Below, piece after piece: positions 20,356 to 27,685 of a DNA stretch of 64,000 nt (position 1 is the stretch's first letter; each line of letters begins with the position of its first letter). This stretch comes from CAWGMT01 sp963823675. Lineage in GTDB: Bacteria > Planctomycetota > Planctomycetia > Isosphaerales > Isosphaeraceae. A program made the position numbers and the translations under genes. The notes under the pieces are model-generated. The model had not been told where the DNA came from. It was given only the letters and a program-made list of their open reading frames with translations, and ran no database searches. The stretch lies in contig CAWGMT010000012.1 in the NCBI GenBank assembly GCA_963823675.1, positions 1,116,001-1,180,000 of the forward strand, in the 5' to 3' direction.

Positions 20356-20559
20356 TCATGCCTCGCCTCGATCCGGCTCGAAGATTTGCTCGATCGCGGC
20401 GCCGAATGCATCGGCGATCTTGAACGCCAGCGGTAGGCTCGGGTCGTACCGCTCCTTCTCAATTGCGTTCACGGTCTGGCGCGAGACGCCGAGCCGGACC
20501 GCCAGTTCGGCTTGGGACCAGCCGCGTTCGGCGCGGAGCACGGGAAGCCTGTTCCTCAT
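20356..20559 (-). CDS. XRE-family helix-turn-helix regulator
   Basis: A 67-residue single-domain regulator. The HTH is clear: residues 11-38, ERGWSQAELAVRLGVSRQTV, then NAIEKERYDPSLPLA, ending in IEQIFEPDRGEA. This is the compact YgzD/YozG-like type that usually sits with small membrane proteins and represses its own operon. The start (ATG at 20559) overlaps the stop of the preceding membrane protein gene (ATGA), so it is the third gene of a coupled operon transcribed from 21226-21254. Confidence 0.92.
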   Translation of the reverse strand: MRNRLPVLRAERGWSQAELAVRLGVSRQTVNAIEKERYDPSLPLAFKIADAFGAAIEQIFEPDRGEA

Positions 20560-20942
20560 CCGTACCGCCGCGCAGCTATGAAGAAGGCGACGACGCAGGG
20601 CACGGCCATCGCCACCCAGATAAAGGCCCAGTTCAGCTCGGGCAGTCCGACGCGGGCGTGCTGCAACTGGCCATACAGCAAGTTCAGGAAGGCACCCGCA
20701 AGAAAGGCCCCGAGTACTGCCTCCAACACGATGAGCCGCTGGAGCTCATCCAGACCCCAGATGGCCATGACCATCGCCCAGCCCGTGCCCAGGATCGGGA
20801 CCATCGGCAGCACGGCGAGGATCACGCGCACCGCCGGGCCGGGACGCACTTCGCGCTGGATCAACGAGCAGCCGATCATGCATGCGGCTGCGACACAACT
20901 GAGCGCGAGCACGACCGCCGGCCGAGCCTTGGGACGACTCAT
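20556..20942 (-). CDS. Small four-helix membrane protein
   Basis: 128 residues from the ATG at 20942 (MSRPKARPAVVLALSCVAAA). Four predicted membrane segments: AVVLALSCVAAACMIGC; VRVILAVLPMVPILGTGWAM; LIVLEAVLGAFLAGAFLNLL; WAFIWVAMAVPCVVAFFIAA. It overlaps the genes on both sides by one and four bases. The pattern of two small membrane proteins plus a compact XRE regulator resembles DUF2178-type modules, but I do not recognise the family firmly. Confidence 0.75.
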   Translation of the reverse strand: MSRPKARPAVVLALSCVAAACMIGCSLIQREVRPGPAVRVILAVLPMVPILGTGWAMVMAIWGLDELQRLIVLEAVLGAFLAGAFLNLLYGQLQHARVGLPELNWAFIWVAMAVPCVVAFFIAARRYG

Positions 20943-21178
20943 CACGACTCCCCACGCCGCGCCGGACGCCGCGCCGCCGCGCCGGCAACGCCGATTCCAA
21001 TGATAACCAGAACCACCAAGAACTGGATGAATCCCTCGAGTGTCGAGCGAAGCGCCGATCCGCCCGGCGCACCACGCTTGTACCAGGCTGTGACAATCAT
21101 CAGGGCGGCACAAACCAAGGAAAAAGAGACCGGGGCCAGTCCCCTCAACAGAGGCAACCGATTCGACAAAGCCGTCAT
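20942..21178 (-). CDS. Small two-helix membrane protein
   Basis: 78 residues. The ATG at 21178 is chosen over 21196 because GGGAG lies seven bases upstream of it (inside the longer frame). Two membrane segments: LAPVSFSLVCAALMIVTAW and FIQFLVVLVIIGIGVAGA. It is the first gene of the XRE operon, about 40 bases downstream of the predicted start of transcription. Its stop and the next start share one base (TGATG). Confidence 0.7.
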   Translation of the reverse strand: MTALSNRLPLLRGLAPVSFSLVCAALMIVTAWYKRGAPGGSALRSTLEGFIQFLVVLVIIGIGVAGAAARRPARRGES

Positions 21179-21225
21179 TGTAGGACTCCCTCTCATTCCG
21201 TTACCATCTCATACACCACACCCGT

Positions 21226-21254
21226 ACTGTAAAGCGCGCTTGTCAGAATGTCAA
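21226..21254 (-). promoter_or_regulatory. Sigma-70-type promoter of the XRE operon with repeat half-sites
   Basis: On the minus strand TTGACA (21254-21249), a 17-base spacer and TACAGT (21231-21226) form a near-consensus promoter. The -35 region lies among GACA repeats (TTGACATTCTGACAAGC, with a further GACAAG upstream). These look like operator half-sites for the self-encoded XRE regulator (inference). Confidence 0.7.
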
Positions 21255-21286
21255 GCTTGCTTGTCTTGTTGAAAAGCGAGTGCATC

Positions 21287-21652
21287 GTGACCGAGAAAAC
21301 GTTTCGCAACATGGCTCTCAGCTTGCCGGAGGCCATCGAGTCCGCCCACATGGACCATCCGGATTTTCGCGTGAGGGGCAAGATCTTCGCGACGCTCGGC
21401 TATCCGGAAAAGGGATGGGGCATGGTCAAATTGACGCCCGAGCAACAGGAGCGATTTGTGCGGAATGAACCTGATGTCTTCGTGCCCGCAGCGGGTGCTT
21501 GGGGACGCGGCGGCAGCACGACCGTATATCTGGCGAAGGCGGCCGATGACACGGTGTCGAGCGCGATTGTCGCGGCGTGGCGCAACGTCGCACCCAAACA
21601 CCTGACGGCGGGCCACGAGCCCGAGCAGAGACGCACAACCGCGGAGAATTGA
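21287..21652 (+). CDS. MmcQ/YjbR family DNA-binding-fold protein
   Basis: 121 residues from a GTG at 21287 (VTEKTFRNMALSLPEAIESA); an ATG at 21248 would add 13 residues and would overlap the divergent promoter. Family hallmarks are seen: ALSLPEAIESAHMDHPDFRV, GKIFATLGYPEKGWGMVKLT and FVPAAGAWGRGGSTTVYLAK. CyaY-like fold; DNA binding is proposed for the family but the biological role is unknown. It is divergent from the XRE operon. Confidence 0.9.
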   Translation: MTEKTFRNMALSLPEAIESAHMDHPDFRVRGKIFATLGYPEKGWGMVKLTPEQQERFVRNEPDVFVPAAGAWGRGGSTTVYLAKAADDTVSSAIVAAWRNVAPKHLTAGHEPEQRRTTAEN

Positions 21653-21697
21653 AGCGAGGCAGACGCGTTTCGACTCCTGAACTCTCGGTGCCGTTCG

Positions 21698-21717
21698 CCC
21701 TCTCCCTCGGGAGAGGG
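21698..21717. repeat. Short GC palindrome
   Basis: CCCTCTCCC, two bases, GGGAGAGGG: a perfect nine-base stem 45 bases after the MmcQ/YjbR stop. It is a plausible terminator or a copy of a common interspersed palindrome. Confidence 0.5.
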
Positions 21718-21894
21718 AGCCAGAAACGGATGAGATGATCGCGGGCACGGCTTCCTCACCGGGCTGAGCAGGCAGCGATCTTTCGTTCCGCGCCGAGCCG
21801 GCATGGAGTATGCTAGGGAAACCGCCCTGCTCGATTTTGCAACGGACGCCACCGCGCAGGAGGAACGGTCGCCGATTGGGAAGCGCGGTGGATC

Positions 21895-22071
21895 ATGTCC
21901 GAGCCGGCCAAAGACAATGACAAGAGCGCCAAGTGGCTCATCGAGCGCCACGGCGACTCCATCCTTCGTCTGGGCGGCGTCACGGACCTGGTGCGTTGGC
22001 AAGGAGAGATGAGCCCAGTCTGGGCGGCCCCACGGACACTCGGCTTCAGGGGGTTTGCGTGGTTGTGTTGA
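21895..22071 (+). pseudogene. N-terminal remnant of an Rpn-like/transposase-type nuclease gene
   Basis: A 58-codon frame. The first 36 residues (MSEPAKDNDKSAKWLIERHG, then DSILRLGGVTDLVRWQ) match in style the beginning of planctomycete Rpn-like PD-(D/E)XK proteins (KWLIxHHGDSILRL). After LVRWQ the resemblance ends and the frame stops within 20 codons, so the gene is truncated. Recognition is from family knowledge, not a search. Confidence 0.4.
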
Positions 22072-22110
22072 GCGAGACGTCTCCCTCCCTTCCGGGCAAT
22101 TCATTGGAAA

Positions 22111-22677
22111 TCATCCCGGATCAGGCCCTTGCGGCGCCGAATGTGGGGCGTCATCGCCACAGCCCTGCGGTATGACCTGCGACAGACTGTTCAACGCCGA
22201 TCTCGTAGCGAGAATACCCAGGCCTGTGACCGCCAACGGCACCACGACGATTGCCAGGCCCAGGGACAATTCTCCGATCCACGCTAGCCACCCGGTCAGG
22301 CAACCGAACAAAAGCAGAAATGCGATCGCTCCCCACCGCGCCCCGCCACGGAAGGCGCGCAGACGGAAGCCGAGTGCCAATGGAATCGCCGCGACCACGA
22401 CCATGAACGCGAAGAACACTTGCCATACCGTGTTTTCGTCCGTCGTGTACCAGTAAAACAAGAAGACAATCAGCGGAGCCGCGAGGATACAGCCCAGTCC
22501 GACCGCCCGGATCGCCGCCTCGTTCGGAAGATGGGCCCGTCGGAGTTGTTCGGCCTCGGCGGCGTCGAGGAGATCAGGCGGCTCCGCTGGCGCTGACGCA
22601 GCGCGAGGCGGGGCGTAGGGATTGGATTCGGAGTCCGATTCTCGAGCGAGCGGCAACTTATCTCCCCAACGTTGCAT
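22111..22677 (-). CDS. Four-helix membrane protein with NPYAPP motif
   Basis: 188 residues from the ATG at 22677; a GTG at 22716 immediately follows the flavin reductase stop and is an alternative. ESNPYAPPR near residue 22 is a motif common in small planctomycete membrane proteins. Four membrane segments follow: AVGLGCILAAPLIVFLFYW; VWQVFFAFMVVVAAIPLALG; GAIAFLLLFGCLTGWLAWIG; LAIVVVPLAVTGLGILATR. Function unknown. It is placed at the end of the tyrosine-degradation operon, perhaps only by position. Confidence 0.75.
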   Translation of the reverse strand: MQRWGDKLPLARESDSESNPYAPPRAASAPAEPPDLLDAAEAEQLRRAHLPNEAAIRAVGLGCILAAPLIVFLFYWYTTDENTVWQVFFAFMVVVAAIPLALGFRLRAFRGGARWGAIAFLLLFGCLTGWLAWIGELSLGLAIVVVPLAVTGLGILATRSALNSLSQVIPQGCGDDAPHSAPQGPDPG

Positions 22678-22716
22678 GTGGATGACCGAGCCAGGCGCAC
22701 CCAATGCCACAAACAC

Positions 22717-23325
22717 TCAAATTGGCCGCTCCATCTCGAAGAGATCCGTGCTCCGGCAATAGAAGTCACCCCCCAACCGGGCGATCGTGCGGAGCTTCAT
22801 CGGATCGACCCGCCCGGCGGAATCGAGCACCGAGTCATCGATGTCGATGAGCAAAACCTCGCCGATCACGAGGTTGGCGGCGATCGGTCCGTCGCCGATC
22901 GAGACGAGCTGGCGCACCCGGCACTCGAGGTGGACCGGCGATTCCGCGACCCGCGGCGGGCGGACCTTGATCGAAGGCTCCAAGGTCAAGCCCGTATACT
23001 CGGCCTCACTTTGACCGTACGGCAATTCCTTGGACGTCTCGTTCAACTGGCGAGCGAGACCCTCGGCGGCCGCGTTCAGCACGAACTCATCGACCACTTC
23101 CAGGTTGCGCAGCGTATCTTTCTTGGTTCGGTTGCGGCGCAGAGTCGGTGAAAACACGACGATCGGAGGGTTGGCGCCGAATGCGTTAAAAAAGCTGAAG
23201 GGAGCCAGGTTCACCCGGCCTTGTCCGTCGACCGTCGTGACCCAGGCGATCGGCCGGGGCGTCACGACGTCGACCAGTGCGTGATAGACCTTGACGACTT
23301 CGGTCGTGGCAACGTCGATGATCAT
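22717..23325 (-). CDS. Flavin reductase-like domain protein (FMN split barrel)
   Basis: 202 residues. Start MIIDVATTEVVKVYHALVDV; conserved blocks TPRPIAWVTTVDGQGRVNLA, PFSFFNAFGANPPIVVFSP and DTLRNLEVVDEFVLN are typical of the FMN-binding split-barrel family. Such proteins reduce flavin for a partner oxygenase or act on small aromatic substrates. The ATG follows the HmgA stop directly (TGAATG), so the two are translationally coupled. A role in aromatic catabolism follows from position. Confidence 0.88.
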   Translation of the reverse strand: MIIDVATTEVVKVYHALVDVVTPRPIAWVTTVDGQGRVNLAPFSFFNAFGANPPIVVFSPTLRRNRTKKDTLRNLEVVDEFVLNAAAEGLARQLNETSKELPYGQSEAEYTGLTLEPSIKVRPPRVAESPVHLECRVRQLVSIGDGPIAANLVIGEVLLIDIDDSVLDSAGRVDPMKLRTIARLGGDFYCRSTDLFEMERPI

Positions 23326-24495
23326 TCAATCCATCCAGCTCAAGGGATATGAGGAATCGTCCCGGATCATCGCCGCGCGGGTCAGGCGCAGGGGCCGCAC
23401 CGTGTCGATCATCACCGCCAGCTCGTCGGTCCAAAGCGCGTCGCGACTGGCGACGATCGTGCCCGGGTGAGGGCCGTGGGGAATTCCCCGGGGATGGAGC
23501 GTGAACGACGCCTCCTCGACGCCGCGGCGGCTGCCGAAGCGGCCGCGCACATAATAGAGAACCTCGTCGGCCTGCACGTTGGAATGAGCATACGGGACCT
23601 TGATCGCCTCCCGGTCGGTGTCGAGCATCCGCGGCGCGAACGTGCAGACTACGAACCCCGGAGCCTCGAAGGTCTGCTGGACCGGCGGAGGCTGATGGAC
23701 CCTGCCGGTGATCGGCTCGAAGTCTTCGGCGTTGAACGTGTAAGGGTAAACCATACCATCCCAGCCCACCACGTCAAACGGATGGGCGGCCATCGTATAA
23801 CGCGTGAGCCGGCAGCTATCCTTGATCAGGATGGGTGTCTCCGCCTCGAGATCAAGCATGCTGGTTTCGCGCGGGCCGTGGAGGTCGCGCTCGCTGTAGG
23901 GAGCGCCCAGCTTCAACTGGCCGTCGTCGTTCCGATAGCGAGCGGGAACCGTGAGGCTGCCGCGCGCCTCGATCACCAGCAGGTCGGCCTCCGGAATCGG
24001 GTCGAAGTCGAGACGGTAGGTCGTGGAGCGCGGGATGACGATGTAATCGAGGTCGCGAAATGGCAAGGGCCCGAACATCGTGTGGAGCGTTCCGGAGCCG
24101 CGGTGGACGAAAACCAGCTCGTCCGCGTCGGCATTGCGATAAAGCTCTTCCTGAGGCTTGACGGGCCGGCACCGGGCGAGCGTGACGTCCTCGTTGCCCA
24201 GGAGGACGAGCCGGCCCGAGACAGGATCGCCCGCCCGGGGGATCGAGCGGGTCTTCAGATGGTGATGTCTGAGCGTAGGTTCGTCGCCGAGCTCCGACGG
24301 CATCGTCCCGGCCGGCTCGATCCGCACCACGCGAGTTGGAGGCCGCAGGTGGTAGACAATGCTGTATGGGCCTGAAAAACCCGCCTGGGTAACGACTTCT
24401 TCGTAGTAGATCCCCTCCCCTTTGAAGCCGGGCTCGTGGGAGTGGGCAAGATGCCGCTTGCGGGGAAGCGAGCCGAGACGCATGTACGGAGGCAT
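23326..24495 (-). CDS. hmgA: Homogentisate 1,2-dioxygenase
   Basis: 389 residues. Opens homogentisate to maleylacetoacetate in tyrosine/phenylalanine degradation. The ATG at 24495 has GGAGGG six bases upstream (MPPYMRLGSLPRKRHLAH). Fe(II) ligands are visible as HSNVQADE (His and, six residues on, Glu, equivalent to H335/E341 of the human enzyme) and GIPHGPHPG (H371 equivalent). The cupin core includes ELVFVHRGSGTLHTMFGPL and IVIPRSTTYRLDF. It lies 25 bases after the FAH-family gene and is coupled to the flavin reductase gene. Confidence 0.95.
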   Translation of the reverse strand: MPPYMRLGSLPRKRHLAHSHEPGFKGEGIYYEEVVTQAGFSGPYSIVYHLRPPTRVVRIEPAGTMPSELGDEPTLRHHHLKTRSIPRAGDPVSGRLVLLGNEDVTLARCRPVKPQEELYRNADADELVFVHRGSGTLHTMFGPLPFRDLDYIVIPRSTTYRLDFDPIPEADLLVIEARGSLTVPARYRNDDGQLKLGAPYSERDLHGPRETSMLDLEAETPILIKDSCRLTRYTMAAHPFDVVGWDGMVYPYTFNAEDFEPITGRVHQPPPVQQTFEAPGFVVCTFAPRMLDTDREAIKVPYAHSNVQADEVLYYVRGRFGSRRGVEEASFTLHPRGIPHGPHPGTIVASRDALWTDELAVMIDTVRPLRLTRAAMIRDDSSYPLSWMD

Positions 24496-24520
24496 GTTGT
24501 CCCTCCAGTGGGGCAGCAAA

Positions 24521-25234
24521 TCAAGGATGCGGAACGACGCGGTTGCGCAATGTTCCCAGGCGTTCGATCGAAAGCTCCACCAGGTCGCCGGGCTTCAGCC
24601 AGCCGCCAGCCGCTTCGGGCGTGAGCTCGAGGATACAGCCCGAGCCGACCGTGCCCGAGCCGATCACGTCCCCCGCGCGGAGCGTGGCATCGCGGCTGGC
24701 GTGTGCGAGCAATCGCGGCCAGGTCCAGTACATGGTACCTGCGCTTCCGTGCGATAGCATCCGCCCGTTGACCGAGGCACTCATATCGAGATGAAGGCGG
24801 CCGTCGCGATAGCAATCGGCCAGCTCATCGAACGTGACGAGCTCGGGGCCGAGCGACGTCGCAAAATCCTTGCCCTTGCTCGGCCCGAGGCCGACCGCCA
24901 TCTCCAGTTGCTGGAGGTCCCGAGCCGACCAGTCGTTCATGATCGTGAATCCCGCGACGACCTCCAGGGCGCGATCGTCGTCGGGAAGGTCGCGTGCAGG
25001 CCGGCCGATGACGCAGGCCAGCTCGAGCTCGTAATCGAGAGCCTGGCTGCCGCGGGGCGCCCAAACATCGGCCTCGTGTCCGATCAGGGCGGCGGGGTTG
25101 GAGAAATAGAACACCGGCACCTGGTACCACTGCGGAACCATCCCGAGCCCCCGATGGTGCCGGCACGCCGCCACGTGCTGCTCGAACGCGTAGAAATCGC
25201 GGACGCCGGCAATTTCGGGCAGAGGACGTCTCAT
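24521..25234 (-). CDS. Fumarylacetoacetate hydrolase family protein
   Basis: 237 residues from the ATG at 25234, which is eight bases after the Hpd stop. FAH-fold motifs: metal-binding DYELELACVIG, FTIMNDWSARDLQQLE, KGKDFATSLGPELVTFDEL and VIGSGTVGSGCILE. In this operon it probably cleaves fumarylacetoacetate to fumarate and acetoacetate. The family also includes acylpyruvases, so the assignment rests on context. The long frame continuing upstream is the N-terminal part of Hpd read in the same phase after that gene's frameshift. Confidence 0.88.
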   Translation of the reverse strand: MRRPLPEIAGVRDFYAFEQHVAACRHHRGLGMVPQWYQVPVFYFSNPAALIGHEADVWAPRGSQALDYELELACVIGRPARDLPDDDRALEVVAGFTIMNDWSARDLQQLEMAVGLGPSKGKDFATSLGPELVTFDELADCYRDGRLHLDMSASVNGRMLSHGSAGTMYWTWPRLLAHASRDATLRAGDVIGSGTVGSGCILELTPEAAGGWLKPGDLVELSIERLGTLRNRVVPHP

Positions 25235-25241
25235 GATGGGC

Positions 25242-26347
25242 TCAAAGCGTTCCGCGGCGGGCCTGTTCGCGTTCGATCGCCTCGAAAAGGGCTTTGAAAT
25301 TGCCCTTGCCGAAGCTGCGCGCGCCACGGCGCTGGATGATCTCGAAGAAGAGGGTCGGCCGGTCCTCGACCGGCTTGGTGAAGATTTGCAGCAAATAGCC
25401 TTCTTCATCGCGATCGACCAGGATGCCCAGCTCGGCGAGGTCGCCAAGGTCTTCCTTGATCGAGCCGATGCGATCGGGCAGCATCTCGTAATATGCGGGC
25501 GGTACCCTGAGGAACGAGACGTCGTTGGCCGCCATGGCGCGGACGCTGGCAATGATATCACCGGTGGCCAGGGCGATGTGCTGGACTCCCGGCCCGCCGT
25601 AAAACTCGAGAAACTCGTCGATCTGAGACCGGCGCCGGCCTTTGGCCGGCTCGTTGATCGGAAACTTGATCCGTCCGCGCCCATCGGCAACAACCTTGGA
25701 CATGAGCGCGGAATAATCGGTGCTGATGTCCTTGTCGTCGAAGCTGACGAGCAACGAAAAGCCCAGGACCTTGCCGTAATAGTCAACCCAGTCGCCCATC
25801 CTGCCTTCCTCGACATTGGCCACGATGTGGTCGATGCGCGCAAGCCGACCTTGTGAAAGGTGCGCGGGCTGTAGCGGTCGGGCTCGATCGGCTTGAAGCC
25901 GGGCGCGAAGACGCCCTGATAGCGCGCACGGTTCACAAAAGCATGAATCGTATCGCCATAAGCGTGAATCTCGGCGATTTCGAACGCACCGAACTCGTCT
26001 TCGAGCGTGCGCGGCGGGCTGGCGGGTCTGGCGCCGCGGGCCACGGCGGCCTCGAAGGCCGCCGGAACGTGATCGACCTCCAGCGCGATCGACTGGACGC
26101 CGTCGCCGTGGGTCACGAGCCGCTGGGCGTCGGGGTGCAGGGCCGACAGCGGCGATGCCAGGACAAACGTGATGTCTCCCTGGCGCAGCACATAGGCGGC
26201 TTCGGTGCGCACCCCGGTCTCGAGCCCCGCGTAGGCAATCACATTGAAGCCGAACGCGTTGCGATAAAAATACGCCGACTGCCGTGCATTGCCCACGAAC
26301 ATTCGCACGTGGTCGATGCGTTTCAAAGCCAGAGGATCGGTGGGCAT
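25242..26347 (-). CDS. hpd: 4-hydroxyphenylpyruvate dioxygenase (one frameshift as read)
   Basis: About 368 residues. Converts 4-hydroxyphenylpyruvate to homogentisate, feeding HmgA downstream. Fe(II) ligands of the vicinal-oxygen-chelate fold are all present: LARIDHIVANV (His), GVQHIALATGDI (His) and TLFFEIIQRRG (Glu). The N-terminal half (residues 1-165, ending DRYSPRTFHKVG) and the C-terminal half are in different frames. One missing G near 25843 (GGCTTG-GCGCGC) joins HKVGL to ARIDHIV. The ATG at 26347 has AGGA nine bases upstream. All metal ligands are intact, so I regard the shift as a likely sequence error. Confidence 0.92.
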
Positions 26348-26407
26348 TGTCGTGGGTCCTGCACGAGCTAAAAACTAAATACGCCCGCATAAGAAACTGC
26401 GCCGGGC

Positions 26408-26464
26408 GGCCGCCGCGACAGATCTGACGGGTCGGCCGGATCGGTCCGATCAGACGCGGCGGCC
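26408..26464. repeat. GC-rich hairpin between hpd and the upstream gene
   Basis: GGCCGCCGCG pairs with CGCGGCGGCC, and the inner TCTGA pairs with TCAGA. The loop is rich in GGTCGGCCGGATCGGTCC. It is similar in style to the hairpin at 62278-62331. It may terminate or attenuate transcription between the oxidase-like gene and hpd, or be an interspersed repeat. Confidence 0.6.
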
Positions 26465-26523
26465 AGCGAAGTTCTGGGGCCGAGTAAGCCCGGCCTTCGA
26501 CCCAAACAATTCTGTGGGTTGAC

Positions 26524-27438
26524 TCAGCTCGCCACGCCGCGCAACCGGTCTTCCTCCAAACCATCCCAGAAGGTCGCGATGGCGTCCAGGACCTCGCGCG
26601 CGCCCTGGAAGAACAATGTCTCCGAGAAACGCGGGGAGAAGAAGACCTCCTCGAGCTCTTCCATCGTATGCCCGGCGTGCTGCGACTCCACCCGGTTGTG
26701 CCAGGTGAAGAAAGCCACTTTCAGGGCGGGCAACCGGCTCGCCTTGATGTGGAGCAGCCCATCTTCCAGCTCCTGCCAGAAGCCGGCCGCAGCCCAGTTC
26801 TCGACGGCAAAGCTGGCCCCTTCGGCGATGCGGTCATCTTCGCTGCCGTAGAGCCGCGTGAGCTCGTCGCAAAAACGGAGCGTGTAGGGCCGGCCATGCC
26901 GGCGTTTGCCCAGGTCGTCGAAGCCCAGGCCGAGCGCCTCTCCGACAGCCAGGAGCCACTCGAAATGAGCAGCCCGGAACCGGAAGAGGCCGCCGTCAAC
27001 GGTTCCCTCGGTGCTCACCAGGTCGGGATCGCCTTCCCGTTCCTTGGTCTCATCGTCCTTGGCGGCTGCAACGCTTGCCGTGCCGTCGGTGCGCCGATAG
27101 ATCACGCCCAGCTCATTCATCAAAATCTCCTTGGCCGCCCGCGCCTGGGAGAGCGTCGGCGCATTGATCACGCGCAGCAAGGCAGCGACCAGGAATTGAT
27201 TCGAGAACACCGAGAACTGACGGACAAAGTGCACAAGCTGCGCGTCGGTAGCCTCGCCGTCGCGAAACCAGCGGGTATAGGAATTGTCGGTGATGATGCG
27301 GTGACTGAGCAGGTCGCGATCGACCCGATCGAGGAATTCGCGAAACTCCTCAACCTGGTCCCAAGTCAGCTCACCCCGCTGCAATCGTTGCTCGACTCGC
27401 GCCGAGACCGCCACGTCATGATGGAGCGCCACTGTCAT
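26524..27438 (-). CDS. Heme-oxygenase-like iron-containing redox enzyme (HDO-type)
   Basis: 304 residues from the ATG at 27438 (MTVALHHDVAVSARVEQRLQ), with AAGGGGGTG just upstream. It is helical throughout. Probable diiron ligands of the heme-oxygenase-like oxidase fold: AKEILMNELG (Glu), RFRAAHFEWLL (His), SFAVENWAAAG (Glu) and WHNRVESQHAGHTMEEL (His). This class includes PqqC-, CADD- and SznF-like enzymes acting on amino acids and fatty acids. It is the first gene after the promoter at 27490-27520 and upstream of hpd, suggesting an oxidative step on an aromatic amino acid or its derivative (inference). The substrate is not known. Confidence 0.7.
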   Translation of the reverse strand: MTVALHHDVAVSARVEQRLQRGELTWDQVEEFREFLDRVDRDLLSHRIITDNSYTRWFRDGEATDAQLVHFVRQFSVFSNQFLVAALLRVINAPTLSQARAAKEILMNELGVIYRRTDGTASVAAAKDDETKEREGDPDLVSTEGTVDGGLFRFRAAHFEWLLAVGEALGLGFDDLGKRRHGRPYTLRFCDELTRLYGSEDDRIAEGASFAVENWAAAGFWQELEDGLLHIKASRLPALKVAFFTWHNRVESQHAGHTMEELEEVFFSPRFSETLFFQGAREVLDAIATFWDGLEEDRLRGVAS

Positions 27439-27489
27439 GAAACACCCCCTTAGTTTTCGGAAGAGGAACAGGGGATCTACGCTAATCAT

Positions 27490-27520
27490 ATTATAGGCGC
27501 GGCAAGGGTCGCGGGTTGAA
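27490..27520 (-). promoter_or_regulatory. Predicted promoter of the oxidase/tyrosine-degradation operon
   Basis: A perfect TATAAT (27495-27490 on the minus strand) lies about 45 bases before the first start codon. The best upstream match is TTCAAC (27520-27515) with a 19-base spacer, so the -35 element is weak. Confidence 0.5.
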
Positions 27521-27685
27521 CTCAAACCACCGCGACTCGGGTTGACTCGGCTCAGGGAATTCAATACCCTCGGCCGCTACATTCCGGGCGAATCGAAGCG
27601 AGGCGACGAGAGGCCTTGCATCGCCGACGACGTGCACAGAATAGCGCGAAGCGCCGCTATTGCTTGGATGCAACAGGAGGACAGC

